Numbered from the stretch's first letter, positions 1-8,636 are shown. The stretch is 34,235 nt of DNA from Burkholderiales bacterium (GCA_028868875.1 JAGWTS010000012.1:1-34235), one strand, 5' to 3'. The notes: a model not told the origin generated them from the sequence alone. Numbers and translations: made by a program.

Positions 1-136
1 CCCCCCCCCGGGGGGGGCGACGCCAGCGGCCCGGCAGAGCCGGTTCCGCGGCGTCCGCTCGACTCCTTGATTCATGCGTCGCGGCGCGCGCGAAGCGCGG
101 TGGAACAACTGCGATGAAGCCGCATCGCCGCTTGCC

Positions 137-1567
137 ATGATTGCCCTCGACCCTGAATCGCATACCCCGCTGGTGGCGCAGATCGTCGACGGCTTCCAGC
201 GCCTGATCGGCGATCAGTCGATCAGGGCCGATGCCAAGCTGCCTTCGATCCGCTCGTTTGCGGCCGCGCACGGCGTGAGCGTGTTCACCGTGGTCGAGGC
301 CTACGACCGCCTCGTCGCCCAGGGCTGGCTGGTCTCGCGTGCCAACGCCGGCTTCTTCGTGCGCCGCCGCGGCGGCGACGCAGCCCGCTGCGCCGAGCCG
401 GCGCATGCCGAGCTGCGCTTCGACGCCAGCTGGTACCTCAAGCAGATCTTCGAAAGCCGGCGCCTGGACTCGAAGCCGGGCTGCGGCTGGCTGCCGCACG
501 ACTGGCTGTTCGAGGACGGCGTCTCGCGCAGCCTGCGCCAGCTCGCCGCGCGCGACGCCGATTTCGGCGGCTACGGCGACCCGCGCGGGCTCGAGGCGCT
601 GCGCGTCGTCATCGCCGAGGCGCTGGCCGAACAGCAGATCGCCGTCACGGCCGATCACGTGCTGCTCACGATGGGCTCGAGCCAGGCCTTGAGCCTGCTC
701 GCGCACCAGCTCGTGAAGCCCGGCGACGCGGTGCTCGTCGACGACCCCGGCTACCCCAACCTGATGTTCATGCTGCGCGAGCGCGGCGCGCGCCTGGTCG
801 GCGTGCCGCGCGTCGCGGCGGGCTACGACCTGGCGGCGCTGGAGGCGTTGCTCACGGCCCATCGGCCGGTGGCCTTCTTCACCCAGCCGCGCCTGCAGAG
901 CCCGACCAACTCGGCAACGCCGATCGCCCAGCTCTACCGCGTGCTGCAGCTGGCCGAGTCGCACAACCTGACGCTGGTCGAGAACGACATCTATGCCGAT
1001 CTCGACCCGCTCGCCAGGCCCTCGCTCGCGAGCCTGGACCAGCTGAGACGCGTGGCTTACGTCGGCAGCTATTCGAAGACCGTCTCGCCCAACATCCGGG
1101 TCGGCTACCTCGTGGCCTCCCCCGAGCTGCTGGAGCCGCTGACCCACCTCAAGCTGCTGGCCGGGCTGACCTCGTCGGAGCTGACCGAATACGTGGCCTA
1201 CGGGGCGCTGACCGGCGGGCGCTGGCGCAAGCACCTGAAGTCGCTGCGCGAGCGCCTTGCCGGCGCCCACGGCCGGGTGGCGCAGCGCCTGGCGGCAATG
1301 GGGTTCGAGCTCTTCAACGAACCCAAGGCCGGCATGTACCTCTGGGCGCGCCACCCCGACCTGCTCGACAGCGCGAGCCTGGCGCAGCTCGGCGCGCAGG
1401 CCGGCATGCTGCTCGGCCCCGGCCATTTGTTCATGGTCGAACCCCGCGTCACGGGCTGGATGCGCTTCAACGTCGCCTTCAGCGAAGACGAGCGCCTCTA
1501 CCGCTTCCTGGAGCAGCAGATCGGGCTGGCCGCGACCTGGGGTGCGGCCGGCCCGGCCGACGCCTAG
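137..1567 (+). CDS. MocR-family regulator: GntR-type winged helix fused to a PLP-dependent aminotransferase-like domain
   Basis: Transcription factor of the MocR/PdxR type. The N-terminal part (about residues 1-75 from the chosen start) reads as a GntR winged helix, with LPSIRSFAAAHGVS and VVEAYDRLVAQGWL typical of helix-turn-helix plus wing. The rest is a fold-type I aminotransferase: LLTMGSSQALSLL, VDDPGYPN, NDIYADL and SYSKTVSPNIRVGYL, where the Lys of SYSK is the expected PLP lysine. Such proteins sense PLP or an amino-acid-like ligand and usually regulate a neighbouring gene. The ORF opens at 74, but the ATG at 137 (MIALDPESHTP) matches where family members start; neither has a strong Shine-Dalgarno, so the start is uncertain. 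It converges on the SDR gene and shares a CTAG stop palindrome with it. The target is unknown; no divergent partner lies inside the window. Confidence 0.9.
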   Translation: MIALDPESHTPLVAQIVDGFQRLIGDQSIRADAKLPSIRSFAAAHGVSVFTVVEAYDRLVAQGWLVSRANAGFFVRRRGGDAARCAEPAHAELRFDASWYLKQIFESRRLDSKPGCGWLPHDWLFEDGVSRSLRQLAARDADFGGYGDPRGLEALRVVIAEALAEQQIAVTADHVLLTMGSSQALSLLAHQLVKPGDAVLVDDPGYPNLMFMLRERGARLVGVPRVAAGYDLAALEALLTAHRPVAFFTQPRLQSPTNSATPIAQLYRVLQLAESHNLTLVENDIYADLDPLARPSLASLDQLRRVAYVGSYSKTVSPNIRVGYLVASPELLEPLTHLKLLAGLTSSELTEYVAYGALTGGRWRKHLKSLRERLAGAHGRVAQRLAAMGFELFNEPKAGMYLWARHPDLLDSASLAQLGAQAGMLLGPGHLFMVEPRVTGWMRFNVAFSEDERLYRFLEQQIGLAATWGAAGPADA

Positions 1568-2352
1568 AACATGCCGGGGTAGGCCCCGCCGTCGACGAGC
1601 ACGTTCTGCCCGGTGAGGTAGCCGGCCTGCTGGCTGCACAGGAAGGCGCAGACCGAGCCGAACTCCTGCGGGTTGCCCAGGCGCTGCGCCGGCACCGTCT
1701 TGCGCCGCGCCTCGAGCACCTGCTCGACACTCAGGCCCTGCTTCTTGGCCTGGCCGGCAAAGCCGATGCGCAGGCGGTCGGTGTCGAAGGCGCCGGGCAG
1801 CAGGTTGTTGATCGTGACGTTGCGCGAGGCCAGCCGCACCTGGCGCGCCGTGCCGGCGACGAAGCCGGTGAGCCCCGAGCGCGCGCCGTTGGACAGGCCC
1901 AGGAAGTCGATCGGCGCCTTCACCGCCGACGAGGTGATGTTGACGACGCGGCCGTAGCCGCGCTCGGCCATCTGGTCGACGGTGGCGCGCATGAGCTCGA
2001 TCGGGCTCAGCATGTTGGCGTCGACGGCGGCGATCCAGTCCTCGCGCTTCCAGTCGCGGAAGTCGCCCGGCGGCGGGCCGCCGGCGTTGTTGACGAGGAT
2101 GTCGACCTGGGGTGCTGCCGCCAGCGCCGCGGCGCGGCCGGCCTCGGTCGTGATGTCGCCGGCGACCGCGATCACCTGCACCCCGGGCGCCAACGCGCGC
2201 AACTCGGCCGCGGTGGCCTGCAGCACCGCGTCGCCGCGCGCGGTGATGACGACATTCGCGCCTTCGCGCACCAGCGCCGTGGCGCAACCCTTGCCCAGCC
2301 CCTTGCTCGCGGCGCAGACCAGCGCCCATTTGCCTGCAATGCCCAGATCCAT
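1564..2352 (-). CDS. SDR-family oxidoreductase with atypical catalytic residues (BKR-like SDR-like)
   Basis: 262-residue Rossmann-fold protein of the short-chain dehydrogenase/reductase superfamily. Visible motifs are the cofactor loop CAASKGLGKG (about 13-22), the DIT after strand 4 (66-68), VNNAGG (87-92), NITSS (138-142) and the C-terminal LTGQNVLVDGG. The canonical YxxxK is missing: after the Ser pair the sequence runs FLGLSNGARSGLTGF, so Ser/Asn and Arg stand where Tyr and Lys are expected. A described SDR-like subgroup also lacks a perfect tetrad, so this is probably a natural variant, not decay. It lies 36 nt downstream of the EamA transporter gene and is probably the last gene of a minus-strand operon. 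Substrate and even catalytic activity are unknown; an annotation as 3-oxoacyl-ACP reductase would be too specific. Confidence 0.9.
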   Translation of the reverse strand: MDLGIAGKWALVCAASKGLGKGCATALVREGANVVITARGDAVLQATAAELRALAPGVQVIAVAGDITTEAGRAAALAAAPQVDILVNNAGGPPPGDFRDWKREDWIAAVDANMLSPIELMRATVDQMAERGYGRVVNITSSAVKAPIDFLGLSNGARSGLTGFVAGTARQVRLASRNVTINNLLPGAFDTDRLRIGFAGQAKKQGLSVEQVLEARRKTVPAQRLGNPQEFGSVCAFLCSQQAGYLTGQNVLVDGGAYPGMF

Positions 2353-2388
2353 GCTTGTTCCTTCCGAGAGTGTCTTGTGCAGCCGGCC

Positions 2389-3408
2389 TCAGCGGCTTCG
2401 GGCCAGCATCCAGATGCCCGCCATCACCAGCAGGCTGCCGGCAGCGAGCCAGGCGGTGAAGGGTTCGCCGAGGAGGAGGATGCTCATGAGGATGGTCGAC
2501 AGCGGCCCGATCATGCCGGTCTGCGCCGCCAGCGTGGCGCCGATGCGCTCGATCGCGAGCATCATCATCAGCACCGGCGCCACCGTGCAGGCGGCGGCGT
2601 TGAGGATCGACAGCTGGATCACCTGCGGCGCCACCACGGCCGCGGCGAGCGGGCGCAACAGCACGAACTGCAGCAGGCAGAGCAGGCAGGCGACCGTGCT
2701 GGCCAGGCCGGTCAGGCGCAGCGCGCCGAGCCGGCGCACCTCGGCCCCGCTGTAGACGAGGTAGCCGGCATAGCTCACCGTGCTCGCGAACACCAGCGCC
2801 GCGCCGAGCCAGGCCTTGCCGCCCTGGTATTCGATCTCGTGGCCGAAGACGAGCAGCACGCCGGCATAGCTCACCGCCAGCGAGAGCAGCTGCATGCGCG
2901 TGACCCGGTGGCGGAAGATCACGACGCCGAAAGCCAGCACCAGGGTCGGGTTGAGGTAGAGGATGAGCCGCTCCAGGCTCGCCGAGATGTAGGCCAGGCC
3001 GGCGAAATCGAGAAAGCTCGCCAGGTAATAGCCCGAGAAGCCGAGCAGGACCACGACGCGCCAGTCGCGCCGCGTCAAGGCCGGCTTGCCGCGCCCGGCC
3101 CACCAGGCCAGGGCCACGAACAGCGGCAGCGAGAACAGCATGCGGTACATCAGCAGCGTCACCGCATCCACGCCGTAGCGGTAGGCGAGCTTGACGATGA
3201 TCGCCTTGCCCGAGAAAGCCACCGCCCCGGCCGCGGCCAGCGCGAGACCTTGGCGCTTGCTCGCAGCCGAGAGCTCGGGCGGCTGCCGCGGATCCGGCTG
3301 TGCCTGGGCGCCGGCCTGCGCCGCGAGGGGGCCTTCGCCCGCCCTTGGGGGCGAAGGCCGGCCAGCCGGGCGCGGCAGCGGCGTGGTGCCCGCCGCAGGC
3401 GCCGCCAC
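2389..3408 (-). CDS. EamA/DMT-superfamily transporter, uncertain 5' end
   Basis: Drug/metabolite transporter of the EamA type, an inner-membrane protein with about ten transmembrane helices in two repeats. The clear family match begins at SKRQGLALAAAGAVAFSGKAIIVKLAYRYGVDAV and ends MAGIWMLARSR, about 290 residues, the normal family size. Second-repeat features are ASTVSYAGYLVYSG and TGMIGPLSTILMSILLLGEPF. The start is a problem: no ATG lies in frame near the first helix. Candidates are GTG at 3408 (used here), TTG at 3453 (overlapping the upstream stop as TTGA) and GTG at 3222, which would cut into helix 1. The extra 5' stretch contains an 11-bp hairpin and reads as low-complexity Pro/Ala, so it looks intergenic. 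It sits just after the gamma-glutamyltransferase gene; an amino acid or small-metabolite substrate is a guess. Confidence 0.85.
   Translation of the reverse strand: MAAPAAGTTPLPRPAGRPSPPRAGEGPLAAQAGAQAQPDPRQPPELSAASKRQGLALAAAGAVAFSGKAIIVKLAYRYGVDAVTLLMYRMLFSLPLFVALAWWAGRGKPALTRRDWRVVVLLGFSGYYLASFLDFAGLAYISASLERLILYLNPTLVLAFGVVIFRHRVTRMQLLSLAVSYAGVLLVFGHEIEYQGGKAWLGAALVFASTVSYAGYLVYSGAEVRRLGALRLTGLASTVACLLCLLQFVLLRPLAAAVVAPQVIQLSILNAAACTVAPVLMMMLAIERIGATLAAQTGMIGPLSTILMSILLLGEPFTAWLAAGSLLVMAGIWMLARSR
3330..3359. repeat. Perfect 11-bp inverted repeat (hairpin) between ggt-like and EamA genes
   Basis: Arms GGCCTTCGCCC and GGGCGAAGGCC flank an 8-base loop. The hairpin lies inside the open frame upstream of the EamA transporter but not inside its conserved part. 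It resembles the C/G-rich palindromes scattered between genes in Burkholderiales genomes, and could act as an attenuator or mRNA stabiliser. There is no T-run, so a simple intrinsic terminator is unlikely. Confidence 0.6.
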
Positions 3409-3449
3409 CTGCGCGCAGCCGGCCGCGCCGCCGCCATCGCGAGGGGGAC

Positions 3450-5096
3450 TCAAAACCCCGCTGCCTGGCCGTCGCGCCGCGGATCGCTGGCGGCGGCATA
3501 GCCTTCGACCGCCGGATCCCCCAGGCGCCAGATGAACTGGCCGGCGCCGAAGTCCTGGTAGCTGTCCTGGATGACCGCCATGCGGTGGCCGAGGGCGGCC
3601 AGCCCGGAGACGGTCTGCGGCTCCATGCCGGCCTCGACGTTGATGCTGCCGTCGGCGGCCACGCGCCAGCGCGGCGCGTCGCAGGCGGCCTGCGGGTTCT
3701 GGCGCCAGTCGACCATGCGCAGGGTGGTCTGCAGATGGCCTTGCGGCTGCATGTCGCCGCCCATCACGCCGAAGCTCATCAGCGGCTGGCCGTTCTCGGT
3801 CAGGAAGCCGGGGATGATGGTGTGGAACGGCCGCTTGCGCGGTGCCACCACGTTGGCGCTGGCCGCGTCGAGCACGAAGCCGGTGCCGCGGTTCTGCAGG
3901 CTCAGGCCGAACTCGGGCACGACCACGCCCGAGCCGAAGCCCATGTAGTTGCTCTGGATGAAGCTCACCATCATGCCGCTCTCGTCGGCCGCGGTGAGGT
4001 AGATCGTGCCGCCGCGCGCCGGGTTGCCGGCGCCGAAGTCCTGTGCCCGCTGCGGGTCGATGAGGCGCGCGCGTGCGGCCAGGTAGTCGGCGTCGAGCAA
4101 CTCCTCCACGCTCGCCGTCATCGCCGCCGGCTCGGCCACAAAGCGGTAGGCGTCCGCGAATGCCAGCTTCATGGCCTCGATCTGCAGGTGCTGGGCCTGG
4201 ACGCTGTCGACCTTCAGCGAGGCGAGGTCGAACGCGCGCAGCATGCCCAGCGCCATCAAGGCCGAGATGCCCTGGCCGTTGGGCGGAATCTCGTGCAGGC
4301 GCACGCCGTGGTAGTCCATGCCGATCGGCTCGACCCATTGCGGGCGGAACGCCGCCAGGTCGTCGAGACGGTGCGCCCCGCCCTGCGCCCGGGCCTGGCG
4401 CACCAGGCTCTCCGCAATCTCGCCTTCGTAGAAGGCGCGGCCCCGGGTCGCGCCGATGGCCTTCAGCGCGCGCGCCGCGCCCGGCATCGTGAAACGCTCG
4501 CCGACCTCGGGCGCGCGGCCATGGGGCAGGAAGACCTCGGCGAAGCCCGGCTGCGAAACGAGTTCGGGCAGCGCCGCCGCGGCCGCCCATTTCTCCTGCA
4601 CCACCACCGGCACCGCATAGCCGCGTTCGGCGATCGCCACCGCCGGCGCCATCAGGTCGGCGAAGGGCAGGCGGCCGAAGCGCTCGTGCAGCGCGGCCCA
4701 GGCCGCGACCGCGCCCGGAACCGTGACGCTGTCCCAGCCGCGCTGCGGCGGGCGGCGCAGGCCCGCGCCGTGGCGGGCGCGGAAGTACTCGGGCGTCCAG
4801 GCCGCGGGCGCCGGGCCCGAGGCGTTCAGGCCGTGCAGGCGCGCGCCGTCCCAGAGGATGCAGAAGGCGTCCGATCCCAGGCCGTTGCTGCAGGGCTCGA
4901 CGAGGGTCATCGCCGCGGCCGCGGCAATGGCCGCGTCGACCGCATTGCCGCCGGCCGCCAGCATGCGCAGTCCGGCCTGCGCCGCGAGCGGATGCGAGGT
5001 CGAGACGATGTTGCGCGCGAATACGGGCAGGCGCCGGCTCGGGTAGCCGGCGGTCCAGTCGAAGGCGGTGCGTCGGGCGAGGTCCATGGCGCCCAT
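3450..5096 (-). CDS. Gamma-glutamyltransferase family protein (Ntn hydrolase, YwrD-like, no signal peptide)
   Basis: 548-residue member of the gamma-glutamyltransferase family, which self-cleaves to expose an N-terminal Thr and transfers or hydrolyses gamma-glutamyl or related acyl-amide bonds. The large-subunit region shows HPLAAQAGLRMLAAGGNAVDAAIA (36-59), EPCSNGLGSDAF and the substrate loop PPNGQGISAL (271-280). The predicted cleavage site precedes Thr364 in RGGTIYLTAADESG, followed by SNYMGFGSG. GVMGGDMQPQGH and the C-terminal core complete the small subunit. No signal peptide is visible, unlike secreted Ggt, so it is likely cytosolic and closer to YwrD-type acylases. Two in-frame ATGs exist (5096 and 5087). 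It lies 29 nt after the MFS gene and its TTTTGA end touches a possible TTG start of the EamA gene, suggesting co-transcription. Substrate not deducible. Confidence 0.92.
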   Translation of the reverse strand: MGAMDLARRTAFDWTAGYPSRRLPVFARNIVSTSHPLAAQAGLRMLAAGGNAVDAAIAAAAAMTLVEPCSNGLGSDAFCILWDGARLHGLNASGPAPAAWTPEYFRARHGAGLRRPPQRGWDSVTVPGAVAAWAALHERFGRLPFADLMAPAVAIAERGYAVPVVVQEKWAAAAALPELVSQPGFAEVFLPHGRAPEVGERFTMPGAARALKAIGATRGRAFYEGEIAESLVRQARAQGGAHRLDDLAAFRPQWVEPIGMDYHGVRLHEIPPNGQGISALMALGMLRAFDLASLKVDSVQAQHLQIEAMKLAFADAYRFVAEPAAMTASVEELLDADYLAARARLIDPQRAQDFGAGNPARGGTIYLTAADESGMMVSFIQSNYMGFGSGVVVPEFGLSLQNRGTGFVLDAASANVVAPRKRPFHTIIPGFLTENGQPLMSFGVMGGDMQPQGHLQTTLRMVDWRQNPQAACDAPRWRVAADGSINVEAGMEPQTVSGLAALGHRMAVIQDSYQDFGAGQFIWRLGDPAVEGYAAASDPRRDGQAAGF

Positions 5097-5125
5097 TGTG
5101 ACCCCAAGCGCCGCCGCGACAGGGG

Positions 5126-6721
5126 CTACAGCGCCGCCAGCGGGGCCCCGGTTCCGGCGACGAAACGTCGGATCAGCGGCGCCTGTTCTCCGAGGTGGAA
5201 GGCCATGCGCCGCGCGCGCAGTTCGGCGTCGGCGGCGGTGAAGCGCTCGAGCCTTCTTTGATGCTCGACCCAGCTTTCGTCGACGAAGTATTCGACGTAG
5301 CGCCCGGGCGCCACCGTGTCGCGGAACAGCCCCCAGGACAGCGCCCCCTGGCGCAGCCGCGCGGCCCGGGTGAGCTGCATCACGGCGTCGAATTCGGCGG
5401 CGCGCGCCGGGTCGATGACGTATTCGAGCGTCACCATCACCGGCCCTTCGTCGGGGCCGATCTCGATCTTGACCTCGGGCGGGGTGCGCGGCGGCGCCAC
5501 GGCGCTGTGGTCGGCGTCGAGGCCCTCGACCGACCAGCGCCGCAGCAGGGGCAGCAGCAGCACCCCCAGCACCGAAGCGCTGGCGATGGCGGCGGGCACG
5601 CCGATGGCGCCGGCCAGGCGGCCGTAGACGATCGCGCCGAAGGCGGTGCCGCCCATCAAGGCCATCTGGAAGATCGCCATGCCGCGCGCGCGCACCCAGT
5701 TCGGCAGCACGACCTGGGCCGCGATCGACAAGGTGTTGGCGGTCGAGATCCAGGCCATGCCGGCGACGAAGATCGCCGGCACCGCGACCCAGATCTCGGG
5801 CACCAGCGCCGCCAGCGCCGCCATCGCGGCGTGGATGATCGAGCCGTAGGTGACGAACTGCGCGCCGGTGAAGCGGCGGCGCCAGCGCGGGAAGAGCAGC
5901 GCCGCGGTGATGGCGCCCGCGCCCAGGCAGGCCAGCAGCAGCGTGAACAAGCCCGCGCCGCCGCGGTGGAGCTGGAGCGCGAGCAGCGGCAGCAGGGCGA
6001 CGAGGGCGCTGGCCTGAAGGAAGAACATGAAGGCGCGGATGATGACGGCGCGCAGCGGCGGCGACTGGCGCGCGTGCTGCAGCCCCACACGCATCGCGCC
6101 GATGAAGCGCTCGCCCGGCAAGGTGCTGGCGCGCGGCGTCGAGCGCCAGCGCAGGATGAGCCAGAACGCCACCCCGGCCAGCACGGCGTTGAGGACGAAG
6201 ACCCAGGGCGTGCCGGCGCTGGCCAGCAAGGCGCCGGCGATGGTGGGGCCGACGACGCGCGAGATGTTCATCGCGATGCCGTTGAGCGCCAGCGCCGCCG
6301 GCAGGTGCGCGCGCTCGACGACCTCGGGCACGATGGCCGAGAACACCGGCCAGCGCATCGCCAGGCCGATGCCGTTGAGAAAGGTCAGCGCGAGCAGCAG
6401 CGGCGCGTTGAGCAGCCCGGCCAGCGCCAGCGCGGCGATGAGCAGGGCGACGAGCGAGACCCAGAGCTGGGTCGCGGCGAAGTAGCGCCGGCGGTCGACG
6501 ATGTCGGCCAGCGCCCCGCTCGGCACGCCGAGCAGGAACATCGGCAGCGTCGATGCGGTCTGCACCAGGGCCACCAGCACCGGGCGCGTGGTGAGCGTGG
6601 TCATGAGCCAGGCGGCGGCCACGTCGTTCATCCACATCGTCATGTTGGCCGCGAGCGAGGCCAGCCACAGGCCGCGGAAGACCGGGCGCTCGAGCGGCGC
6701 GAGGGCGGCGGGCAAGGCCAT
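5126..6721 (-). CDS. MFS exporter (MFS_3/EntS-like) with C-terminal antibiotic-biosynthesis-monooxygenase-like domain
   Basis: 531-residue inner-membrane transporter of the MFS_3 (enterobactin-exporter-like) family. About twelve transmembrane helices cover residues 10-405; the LALNGIAMNISRVVGPTIAGALL helix is typical of this group. After a Pro-rich linker (VAPPRTPPEVKIEIG) the C-terminal 110 residues form a soluble ABM-like ferredoxin fold: VMVTLEYVIDPARAAEFDAVM, GALSWGLFRDTVAPGRYVEYFVDESWVEHQRRLERFT. This tail is recurrent in the family and probably faces the cytoplasm; its role is unknown. The start ATG at 6721 gives MALPAALAPLERPVFRGLWLAS, normal for the family. First gene of the apparent minus-strand unit MFS > GGT-like > EamA > SDR; the 112 nt upstream, after the gspE-like stop, could hold its promoter. 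Exported compound unknown. Confidence 0.92.
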   Translation of the reverse strand: MALPAALAPLERPVFRGLWLASLAANMTMWMNDVAAAWLMTTLTTRPVLVALVQTASTLPMFLLGVPSGALADIVDRRRYFAATQLWVSLVALLIAALALAGLLNAPLLLALTFLNGIGLAMRWPVFSAIVPEVVERAHLPAALALNGIAMNISRVVGPTIAGALLASAGTPWVFVLNAVLAGVAFWLILRWRSTPRASTLPGERFIGAMRVGLQHARQSPPLRAVIIRAFMFFLQASALVALLPLLALQLHRGGAGLFTLLLACLGAGAITAALLFPRWRRRFTGAQFVTYGSIIHAAMAALAALVPEIWVAVPAIFVAGMAWISTANTLSIAAQVVLPNWVRARGMAIFQMALMGGTAFGAIVYGRLAGAIGVPAAIASASVLGVLLLPLLRRWSVEGLDADHSAVAPPRTPPEVKIEIGPDEGPVMVTLEYVIDPARAAEFDAVMQLTRAARLRQGALSWGLFRDTVAPGRYVEYFVDESWVEHQRRLERFTAADAELRARRMAFHLGEQAPLIRRFVAGTGAPLAAL

Positions 6722-6833
6722 CAGGGGGCTCCACGGGCGCCTGGGGCGCGCGATTCGACGCGGACGAACCGCAGGGGGGCATTCAACATCGGCGCCAAGG
6801 ATAAGGCCCGGCGGCGCTTCAGCCGGCCGGCCT

Positions 6834-8636
6834 TCAGCTCGCCGGTGTGGTTCTCAGCACTTCCTCGATCGTCGTCTGGCCTTCGGCCACCTTCATCAAG
6901 CCGGCCAGGCGCAGCGGGCGCATGCCGTCCTTGATGGCCTGGCGGCGCAAGGCCTCGACGTCCAGCGTCGGGTGCACGCTGGCGCGCGCGGCCTCGGTCA
7001 TGAGCAGCAGCTCGTACAGCCCGGCGCGGCCGCGGTAGCCGGTGTGGCGGCATTCGAGGCAGCCCACGACCTTGTTGGCGCGCACCGCGCCGCTCATGCG
7101 CCAGGGCTTGACCCATTCGTCCAGGGTCTCGCGCGTCACCGCCTCGTCGCGCTCGCGGCAGGCCGGGCACAGGGTGCGCGCCAGGCGCTGGGCGAGCACG
7201 CCGATGACGGTGGCGGCGATCAGGTAGGGCGGCACGCCGAGGTCGGCCAGGCGCGTGATGGCGCTCGCCGAATCGTTGGTGTGCAGGGTGCTGAAGACGA
7301 GGTGGCCGGTGAGCGAGGCCTGGATCGCCATCTCGGCGGTCGCGAGATCGCGGATCTCGCCCACCATGATGATGTCCGGATCCTGCCGCATCAGGGCCCG
7401 CAGGCCTTCGGCGAAGCCCATGTCGATCGCGGTCGAGACCTGAGTCTGGTTGAACGAGGTCTCGATCATCTCGATCGGGTCCTCGATGGTGCAGACGTTG
7501 ACCTCCTCGGTGGCCAGGCTCTTGAGCGTGGAATACAGCGTCGTCGTCTTGCCGCTGCCGGTCGGGCCGGTGACGAGGACGATGCCGTGCGGGCGCGCGA
7601 TGAGCTCGCGCCAGCCCCTGGCCTCGTGCGCGCCGAAGCCCAGCGCCTCGATGCCCTTGACCGCGGCGCCGGGGTCGAAGATGCGCATCACCATCTTCTC
7701 GCCGAAAGCGGTGGGCATGGTCGACAGGCGCATCTCGACCTCGCCGCCGGGCTTGTCGCCCCAGTCCGGGCGCACGGTCTTGATGCGGCCGTCGAGCGGG
7801 CGCCGGCGCTCGACCACGTCCATGCGCCCGAGCAGCTTGATGCGCGCCGTCATCGCCCCGAGCACGCCCAGCGGCACCTGGTAGACGGTGTGGAGCACGC
7901 CGTCGATGCGAAAGCGGATCACCCCCATCTCGCGCCGCGGCTCGAGGTGGATGTCGCTGGCGCGCTGGTCGAAGGCGTACTGCCAGAGCCAGTCGACGAC
8001 CTGGACCACGCCCTGGTCGTTGGCGTCGAGCTGCTTGTTCGTGCGCCCGAGCTCGACGAGCTGCTCGAAGCTCGCGCTGGGCGAGCTCTCGCCGCTCTTC
8101 TGCGCCGCGCGCACCGATTTCGCGAGCGTGTAGAACTCGGTCGTGTAGCGCCGCACGTCGTCGGGGTTGGACACCACGAGCCGCACCGGGCGCCGCGTAT
8201 GGGCCTCGATCTCGGCGACCCAGCCGACGTCGAAGGGCTCGGCGGTGGCGATCGTGATCTCGAGCGGGGTCACCGCCACCGGCAGGGCGCGCCGGCTCTC
8301 GGCGTAATGCACGCTCATGACCTCGGCGACGCGGCCGACATCGGCGCGCAGGGGGTCGATGCGCAGGTAGGGCAGGCGCGCGCGCCCGGCCAGCCATTCG
8401 GTCAGGGCCTCGGTGTCCAGCGCCTTGCCCGGCCCCGCGCCGTTGCCCAGGCGCACGAGGCCGGCGCCGCCCAGGCGCACCAGCGGATGCAGGCTCGAGG
8501 CGCCGGCGCCGAGGCGGCGCGTCACGCGCTCGGCATCGTCGAGCGAGATCCAGCCGTCGTCGCGCAGCCAGCCCAGGAGCAGGCGCCAGTCCAGCCGGCC
8601 GATCGGCGCGGGGGGGTGCGAAGTCTTGACTCTCAT
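6834..8636 (-). CDS. GspE/PilB-family type II secretion / type IV pilus ATPase
   Basis: 600-residue hexameric secretion ATPase. The N-terminal domain (about 1-190) is of the GspE_N kind. The ATPase core has the Asp box RASDIHLEP (225-233), Walker A GPTGSGKTT (357-365), Walker B DPDIIMVGEIRD (419-430) and the His box HLVFSTLHTN (445-454). The tetracysteine metal site is intact: CPAC (490, 493) and CLEC (526, 529), which separates GspE/PilB from PilT. No other secretion or pilus gene lies nearby, so it is either detached from its system or serves an operon-specific role. Its ATG (8636) overlaps the upstream stop as ATGA, so it is translationally coupled to the spermidine-synthase-like gene. The ORF upstream of that ATG is spurious extension. 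GspE versus PilB cannot be decided from sequence alone. Confidence 0.93.
   Translation of the reverse strand: MRVKTSHPPAPIGRLDWRLLLGWLRDDGWISLDDAERVTRRLGAGASSLHPLVRLGGAGLVRLGNGAGPGKALDTEALTEWLAGRARLPYLRIDPLRADVGRVAEVMSVHYAESRRALPVAVTPLEITIATAEPFDVGWVAEIEAHTRRPVRLVVSNPDDVRRYTTEFYTLAKSVRAAQKSGESSPSASFEQLVELGRTNKQLDANDQGVVQVVDWLWQYAFDQRASDIHLEPRREMGVIRFRIDGVLHTVYQVPLGVLGAMTARIKLLGRMDVVERRRPLDGRIKTVRPDWGDKPGGEVEMRLSTMPTAFGEKMVMRIFDPGAAVKGIEALGFGAHEARGWRELIARPHGIVLVTGPTGSGKTTTLYSTLKSLATEEVNVCTIEDPIEMIETSFNQTQVSTAIDMGFAEGLRALMRQDPDIIMVGEIRDLATAEMAIQASLTGHLVFSTLHTNDSASAITRLADLGVPPYLIAATVIGVLAQRLARTLCPACRERDEAVTRETLDEWVKPWRMSGAVRANKVVGCLECRHTGYRGRAGLYELLLMTEAARASVHPTLDVEALRRQAIKDGMRPLRLAGLMKVAEGQTTIEEVLRTTPAS

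Noticed and set aside
2377-3501. 374-residue + strand ORF opposite the EamA gene
   Set aside because: His/Gln/Arg-rich shadow; overlaps a normal transmembrane transporter on the other strand.
5195-6934. 579-residue + strand ORF opposite the MFS gene
   Set aside because: Same antisense-shadow composition (repeated HRxRG, AGDEDRR); the minus-strand MFS protein is unmistakable.
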